A stretch of 18,794 nucleotides of DNA from Rhodospirillaceae bacterium UBA6608 (GTDB lineage: Bacteria; Pseudomonadota; Alphaproteobacteria; Rhodospirillales_A; Casp-alpha2): contig DJHY01000249.1 of assembly GCA_002433335.1 (NCBI GenBank), positions 1 through 18,794 on the forward strand, given 5' to 3'. The translations under genes and the position numbers were made by a program. Below, one piece after another: positions 14,979 to 18,794 of the stretch (position 1 is the stretch's first letter; each line of letters starts with the position of its first letter). The notes under the pieces are model-generated. The model was not told the origin of the DNA and searched no databases. It worked only from the letters and a program-made list of their open reading frames with translations.

Positions 14979-15005
14979 TTGCGCCTGCCCCGCAGTCGGG
15001 CGCAA
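14979..15005. repeat. Inverted repeat in the leader of the MBL nuclease gene
   Basis: TTGCGCC at 14979-14985 and GGCGCAA at 14999-15005 are perfect reverse complements around 13 bases. It lies in the 187-base divergent region between the MBL nuclease and the FkbM-like gene, about 45 bases before the nuclease start codon. It could be an operator or a leader hairpin in the nuclease mRNA. Promoters for both directions should be in this region, but I cannot place a convincing pair of boxes. Confidence 0.35.
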
Positions 15006-15122
15006 GATCGAAGTCTTATAGGCTTTACAGCCGGGCCATGTGCGTTCAACGCAGTTCCCTATCCGGCTGAAAATGCGTAAGGTTCCGGCCATCCTATGCC
15101 GCATTCCCATAAAGGTCCGCCC

Positions 15123-15968
15123 ATGTTCAGTCGGTTTGTCCTGATCGCCGCCCGTCGCTTGTTCCGCAATTGGGTCAAGTATGCGAGCGCCGAGGCCAAG
15201 GCCGACCGGAAGGCCCGCAAATACGCCGCCGACATTCTGCGCGTCGCGGCCTTGGAACGCATCGCCGTGATCGAACAGGACGTCGTCACCGCGACCGGCG
15301 GGATCGTCGCCGACGGGCCGTTCAAGGGAATGAAGATCGACCCTCAGGTCTCATGGGGCGACGGCTCGGTCACGCCGAAGCTGCTCGGTTGCTACGAACA
15401 GGAAATCGCCGACTGCATGAACGCCCTGCGCGACACTCCGTTCGACGCCGCCATCAACATCGGCTCGGCCGAAGGCTATTACAGCATCGGCGCGGCCATG
15501 CTTTTGAACACGCCGCGCGTCGTCGCCATCGACATCGACCCGGCGGCCCTGGACGCAACGCGCCGCAATGGCGAACGCAACGGCGTCGCCGACAAGATCG
15601 AATGCCGGGGGGCCGTGGATACCGATGGCTTCAAGGCGCTGCTGGAAGAATTCCCCCGGAGCCTCGTGATCTGCGACTGCGAAGGCTACGAGGTCGAGTT
15701 GATCACGCCCGAGACCGCCGCCACAGGAGCGCAGGCCCATTTCCTGATCGAATGTCACGACTTCATCGGCAAGCCGGTGACCGAAGACCTGGCCGCCGTG
15801 CTGTCGAAAACACACGACGTCGAGATCATCAGCGAGGGTGCGCGCGACCCCAACCGATATGAAATCCTGCGCGGGCGCGACAATCTGGACCGTTGGTTGG
15901 CGATGTGCGAATTCCGGCCCCAGACCATGCGCTGGGTCGTCGCCCGCCCGCGCACCGCCGCCAGCTAA
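15123..15968 (+). CDS. FkbM-like SAM-dependent methyltransferase
   Basis: 281 residues. The core INIGSAEGYYSIG at 111-123 matches FkbM motif I (usually DVGANIGYYT), followed by VVAIDIDPAALDATRRN with acidic D137 and D139, and LVICDCEGYEVEL at 181-193, the equivalent of the FkbM D-x-EGYE block. The N-terminal 60 residues are charged and helical, with no signal peptide. FkbM-type enzymes O-methylate sugars and other small or lipid-linked acceptors. The gene heads a three-gene operon with an MBOAT acyltransferase and an SGNH-like protein, so an envelope glycan is a reasonable acceptor (inference). The ATG at 15123 is preferred over 15096 because AAAGG lies eight bases before it. The first acidic residue of motif I is replaced by Asn. 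Confidence 0.82.
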   Translation: MFSRFVLIAARRLFRNWVKYASAEAKADRKARKYAADILRVAALERIAVIEQDVVTATGGIVADGPFKGMKIDPQVSWGDGSVTPKLLGCYEQEIADCMNALRDTPFDAAINIGSAEGYYSIGAAMLLNTPRVVAIDIDPAALDATRRNGERNGVADKIECRGAVDTDGFKALLEEFPRSLVICDCEGYEVELITPETAATGAQAHFLIECHDFIGKPVTEDLAAVLSKTHDVEIISEGARDPNRYEILRGRDNLDRWLAMCEFRPQTMRWVVARPRTAAS

Positions 15969-15986
15969 GCATCGGCGCGCCGGGCG

Positions 15987-17462
15987 ATGCTGTTCAATTC
16001 ATACGAATTCGTTCTGCTGTTCCTGCCGGTCGTCCTGACCGGTTTCTATTTTCTGGCCCGGCGCGGCAGCCGCACGCCCTTGCTCGCCTTTCTCGTTTTC
16101 GCCTCGCTGTTCTTTTACGGCTGGTGGAATCCCAAGTTCCTGGCCCTGATCGCCCTGTCGATCGCCGTCAACTACGGCTTCGGGCGATTGATGCAACTTG
16201 GTCGGGTCGTCGCCTGGATGTGGGTTGGGATCGCCTTCAACCTGGGGCTTTTGGGCTATTTCAAATACGCCGGGTTCTTCGCGCGCAACCTGTCAGACCT
16301 GTTCGGGCTGGGCTGGCAGATGCCGGACATTATCCTGCCCCTAGCCATCTCCTTTTTCACGTTTCAGCAGATCACCTATCTGGTCGACATGCGCCACGCC
16401 CGCGTCGCCCCGCACGGCTTTCTCGAATATTGCCTGTTCGTCACCTTCTTTCCGCAATTGATCGCGGGACCGATCGTCCATCACAAGGAAATGATGCCGC
16501 AGTTCAACGACGTCGGGCGGTTCCGCTTTTCGTGGGACGATCTGGGGATGGGGCTGTCGGTGTTCTTCGTCGGCCTGTTCAAGAAAATCATCATCGCCGA
16601 CGGCATGGCGGCCTTCGCCACGCCGGTGTTCAGCGCCGCCGAGGTAGGTGCCCCCATCGGCCTGATCGACGGCTGGGGCGGGGCGCTGGCCTATACCTTC
16701 CAGCTCTATTTCGATTTTTCCGGCTACACGGACATGGCGACGGGGTTGGCCCTGATGTTCGGCATCCGCCTACCGGTCAATTTCTATTCGCCCTATAAGG
16801 CCGTCAGCATCATCGATTTCTGGCACCGCTGGCACATGACCCTGTCGCGGTTCCTGCGGGATTACCTTTACATCCCGCTGGGCGGCAACCGGCGCGGCCC
16901 GGTGCGGCGCTATAGCAACCTGCTGGCGACCATGGTACTGGGCGGGCTGTGGCATGGCGCTGGATGGACCTTCGTCGCCTGGGGGGCGTTGCACGGCCTT
17001 TATCTGGTCATCAACAACCTGTGGCGCGGCCAGCGCGGCCCCGCCGCCGACACCCCGACCGCACGATGGGCCGGGCGGGTGCTGACCCTGCTCGCGGTGA
17101 TCGTCGCCTGGGTGCTGTTCCGCGCTGAAAGCATGGCCGGGGCCGGATTGGTCCTGAGTGGCATGGCGGGCCTTGGGGGCACCGCCCTGCCCCCGGAACT
17201 GGCCGAGATCAAATGGGCCGAGGCCTATCGGCAGTTCGCCCTGTTGCTGGCCTTCGTTTGGCTGGCCCCCAACACGGCGCAGTTGTTCCGCCTGCATCAA
17301 CCGACGTTGCCGCCCGAGCGCCCCTTGCCCGATCACACCTTGGCGCGCTTGGCCGTAAAATGGCGCCCGTCGGGCAAATGGGCCGTCGCCCTGGCCTGTG
17401 TCGCCGTGGCGGCTCTGTTCAACATGAACGAAATCAGCGAATTCCTGTATTTCCGGTTCTGA
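15987..17462 (+). CDS. MBOAT-family O-acyltransferase (AlgI-like)
   Basis: 491-residue polytopic inner-membrane protein of the membrane-bound O-acyltransferase family, close in layout to AlgI, PatA and DltB. These pass acyl groups, usually acetyl, across the membrane to periplasmic glycans. It starts MLFNSYEFVLLFLPVVL, typical of AlgI-like proteins. It has FDFSGYTDMA at 242-251, the block DFWHRWHMTLSRFLRDYLYIPLGG at 277-300 (written here only to give its position; key residues His280 and His283), and GGLWHGAGWTF with His323 at the place of the AlgI catalytic His322. It begins 18 bases after the FkbM-like gene and its TGA is one base from the SGNH-like gene. Only a weak GGG-containing ribosome-binding site precedes the ATG; translational coupling is likely. 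Confidence 0.95.
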   Translation: MLFNSYEFVLLFLPVVLTGFYFLARRGSRTPLLAFLVFASLFFYGWWNPKFLALIALSIAVNYGFGRLMQLGRVVAWMWVGIAFNLGLLGYFKYAGFFARNLSDLFGLGWQMPDIILPLAISFFTFQQITYLVDMRHARVAPHGFLEYCLFVTFFPQLIAGPIVHHKEMMPQFNDVGRFRFSWDDLGMGLSVFFVGLFKKIIIADGMAAFATPVFSAAEVGAPIGLIDGWGGALAYTFQLYFDFSGYTDMATGLALMFGIRLPVNFYSPYKAVSIIDFWHRWHMTLSRFLRDYLYIPLGGNRRGPVRRYSNLLATMVLGGLWHGAGWTFVAWGALHGLYLVINNLWRGQRGPAADTPTARWAGRVLTLLAVIVAWVLFRAESMAGAGLVLSGMAGLGGTALPPELAEIKWAEAYRQFALLLAFVWLAPNTAQLFRLHQPTLPPERPLPDHTLARLAVKWRPSGKWAVALACVAVAALFNMNEISEFLYFRF

Positions 17463-17463
17463 C

Positions 17464-18585
17464 ATGACCTATGTGAAGCAACTGATCCTCGGAATTCTGG
17501 CCCTGACCGTTCTCGGCGGCGGGTTGAACCTGCTGATCGACCCGTTCGACATTTTCGGCACGCCGCAGGTCGAGCGCCTGAACACCCGAAAATCCTTGGG
17601 CTCGGACCGGCTGACCAAGCCGCTGCAGGCCGTCGTCCGCCGACCGGAGACGATCATCCTGGGCACTTCGCGCTGTCTGCATGGCCTAGACCCCAAGGAC
17701 GCCCCCGGACGGAAAGTCTATAACCTGTCGGTGCCCGGCGCCCTGGCCGACGAGCTGGCCGCCCTGTCCCGCCATGTCGCCACGGCGACCACCGCCCACC
17801 GCCTGATCCTGTGCCTGGACTTCGTCTCGTTCAATGACGCCCGCAGCCAACGGGCTGGGTTCTACGACGAGGTTCTGGGGCCCTGGGGATTATGGCGGTC
17901 GGTGCCGCGCACCGTGTTCTCCTATGCCGCATTGAAGCGCAGCCGCAACACCCTGCGCGATTCCCTGCGCGGCAAACCGAACCGCTACCGATCGGACGGG
18001 TTCCGCCCGTTCGAGCCACGCGACAAAAACGGTGGGATGATCACGCCGGTTGCTTCGTTCCTGTCTCCCGGCGGGGCCTATCGCGACTTTCCCGGCACGC
18101 AGGCGAAGCTCGCGGAGCTGCCGCCGCTGTTCAAGGACCTGCGCGCCGCGGGCATCGAGCTGACCGTGGTCGTCCCGGCGATCCATGCCGTCCAATTGGA
18201 AGCCATCGCCGAAGCCGGCCTTTGGTCGATGTTCGAAAATTGGAAACGCGGCCTGACCGCCGCCTGCGCCGTCGCCGAAGTTCACTGTTGGGATTTCGCC
18301 GGATATTTCCCCGAGACGACCGAGAACCTAAGCCCGCCGCCCCGCAACTTCGGCGACGCCAGCCACTTCCAGCCGTCGCTTGGCCAGCGGATGCTGAAAC
18401 GGATCGCGGACAGTTCCGATGCCCCAGGTTTCGGCCGACGCCTGACCCCGGTCGTGATCACCGATCACTTGCGCGCCATACGCCGCGCCCAAGCGGCCTA
18501 TCGCAAAGCCCACAAAGCGGACGTCGCCGCTGTCCATAAGATCGCGGCGACCTACGGCCTGCGCCCAAAAGATCAGGGCAAATAA
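17464..18585 (+). CDS. Membrane-anchored SGNH-like protein, MBOAT partner
   Basis: 373 residues. One N-terminal membrane segment (LILGILALTVLGGGLNLLI, about 7-25) is followed by a probable periplasmic domain. IILGTSRCLHGLDP has the candidate nucleophile Ser69 in a GxSR context, and GDASHFQPS near the C-terminus supplies a D-x-x-H pair, D298 and H301, as in SGNH block V. I recognise the pattern IDPFDIF, GTSR...GLDP, YNLSVPGA and LDFVSFN from uncharacterised proteins encoded beside MBOAT genes. By analogy with AlgJ/AlgX, DltD and PatB, it would complete acyl transfer to the glycan in the periplasm; this is inference. A basic helical tail of about 50 residues follows the catalytic block. It is the last gene of the operon, with a terminator three bases after its TAA. 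Confidence 0.82.
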   Translation: MTYVKQLILGILALTVLGGGLNLLIDPFDIFGTPQVERLNTRKSLGSDRLTKPLQAVVRRPETIILGTSRCLHGLDPKDAPGRKVYNLSVPGALADELAALSRHVATATTAHRLILCLDFVSFNDARSQRAGFYDEVLGPWGLWRSVPRTVFSYAALKRSRNTLRDSLRGKPNRYRSDGFRPFEPRDKNGGMITPVASFLSPGGAYRDFPGTQAKLAELPPLFKDLRAAGIELTVVVPAIHAVQLEAIAEAGLWSMFENWKRGLTAACAVAEVHCWDFAGYFPETTENLSPPPRNFGDASHFQPSLGQRMLKRIADSSDAPGFGRRLTPVVITDHLRAIRRAQAAYRKAHKADVAAVHKIAATYGLRPKDQGK

Positions 18586-18588
18586 AAA

Positions 18589-18615
18589 CGCCGGCGGAGC
18601 ATTTCCCCGCCGGCG
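18589..18615. terminator. Bidirectional intrinsic terminator
   Basis: CGCCGGCGG at 18589-18597 and CCGCCGGCG at 18607-18615 form a perfect 9-bp GC stem with a 9-base loop. An A5 run on its left (18584-18588) becomes T5 on the leftward strand, a textbook terminator for ppdK, whose stop is 28 bases away. On the rightward strand the stem is followed by CTTTC, weaker but placed three bases after the SGNH-like stop. Confidence 0.88.
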
Positions 18616-18643
18616 CTTTCAACAAAGCTCGTAGACCGAACGC

Positions 18644-18794
18644 TTACTTCTTGTCGGCCAGGGCCGCCTGCGCGGCAGCCAGGCGCGCGATCGGCACCCG
18701 GTACGGCGAGCAGGACACATAGGTCAAACCAACCCGGTGGCAGAACGCGACCGAAGCCGGATCGCCGCCGTGTTCGCCGCAGATGCCCAGCTTG
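18644..18794 (-). CDS. ppdK: Pyruvate, phosphate dikinase, C-terminal end, cut by window edge
   Basis: Only the last 49 codons and the TAA are in the window. The translation reads [18 protein letters not shown], then [25 protein letters not shown] in two runs, ending ADKK. This is the C-terminal PEP/pyruvate-binding barrel of PPDK, which interconverts ATP, phosphate and pyruvate with AMP, PPi and PEP. The CSPYR cysteine corresponds to the catalytic Cys831 of the Clostridium symbiosum enzyme, and GEHGGDP distinguishes PPDK from PEP synthase. The gene converges on the FkbM-MBOAT-SGNH operon and shares its terminator. Confidence 0.95.
   Translation of the reverse strand, partial: KLGICGEHGGDPASVAFCHRVGLTYVSCSPYRVPIARLAAAQAALADKK

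Noticed and set aside
13571..15049. Longer 492-residue version of the MBL nuclease starting at 15049
   Set aside because: The extra 38 residues are Arg-rich and not family-like, and the GTG at 14933-14935 has a GAGGAG site and starts the conserved core.
15170..15862. 230-codon frame overlapping the FkbM-like gene in another phase
   Set aside because: Arg-rich shadow frame without motif; the FkbM-like frame has SAM-binding blocks and a ribosome-binding site.
1..18794. Mobile island, prophage, CRISPR or defence system
   Set aside because: No integrase, transposase, att-type direct repeats, tRNA boundary, repeat array or recognisable defence gene was seen, and base composition is even across the genes.

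Overview
The window is high-GC, densely packed bacterial DNA. It looks alphaproteobacterial, probably of Rhodospirillales type: strong GC bias at third codon positions, LPS-type glycosyltransferases, a NitT/TauT-like ABC cassette, PPDK and YgfZ. This assignment is inferred from gene content and composition, not from a marker gene. I see no tRNA, rRNA, CRISPR array, transposase, integrase or phage gene, and no gene-free stretch longer than 300 bases.

Layout. Positions 1-6158 form one leftward operon. It runs from a heptosyltransferase-like GT9 through a GT2 and two GT4 glycosyltransferases to a class II asparagine synthetase-like amidotransferase and then pyrC (truncated at the window edge). 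Spacings are -4 to 16 bases throughout. A 194-base divergent region separates this from rightward ygfZ (6353-7258), a strong hairpin, and a small SAM methyltransferase that converges with the next unit by overlapping stop codons. Positions 7959-12831 hold a leftward IclR-ABC-amidase unit: the regulator gene, a promoter region with a perfect 10-5-10 inverted repeat, then binding protein, permease, ATPase and an amidase-signature hydrolase. Positions 12917-14935 hold, leftward, a beta-CASP metallo-beta-lactamase nuclease followed by an ArsC/LMW-PTP-fold protein that has lost its catalytic cysteine and contains no cysteine at all. From 15123 a rightward three-gene operon encodes an FkbM-like methyltransferase, an MBOAT O-acyltransferase and a membrane-anchored SGNH-like protein. 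It ends at a perfect bidirectional terminator that it shares with the end of ppdK, which enters from the right edge.

How the genes work together. The left operon probably builds part of an LPS core, O-chain or other surface glycan; the embedded amidotransferase could amidate a sugar acid, or could simply make asparagine. The right operon looks like a second envelope-glycan decoration module (O-acyl transfer plus methylation). The middle unit looks like regulated uptake and hydrolysis of an unidentified small amide. The most unusual items are the cysteine-free ArsC-like protein, the FkbM-MBOAT-SGNH operon, and the operator architecture between iclR and the ABC genes.
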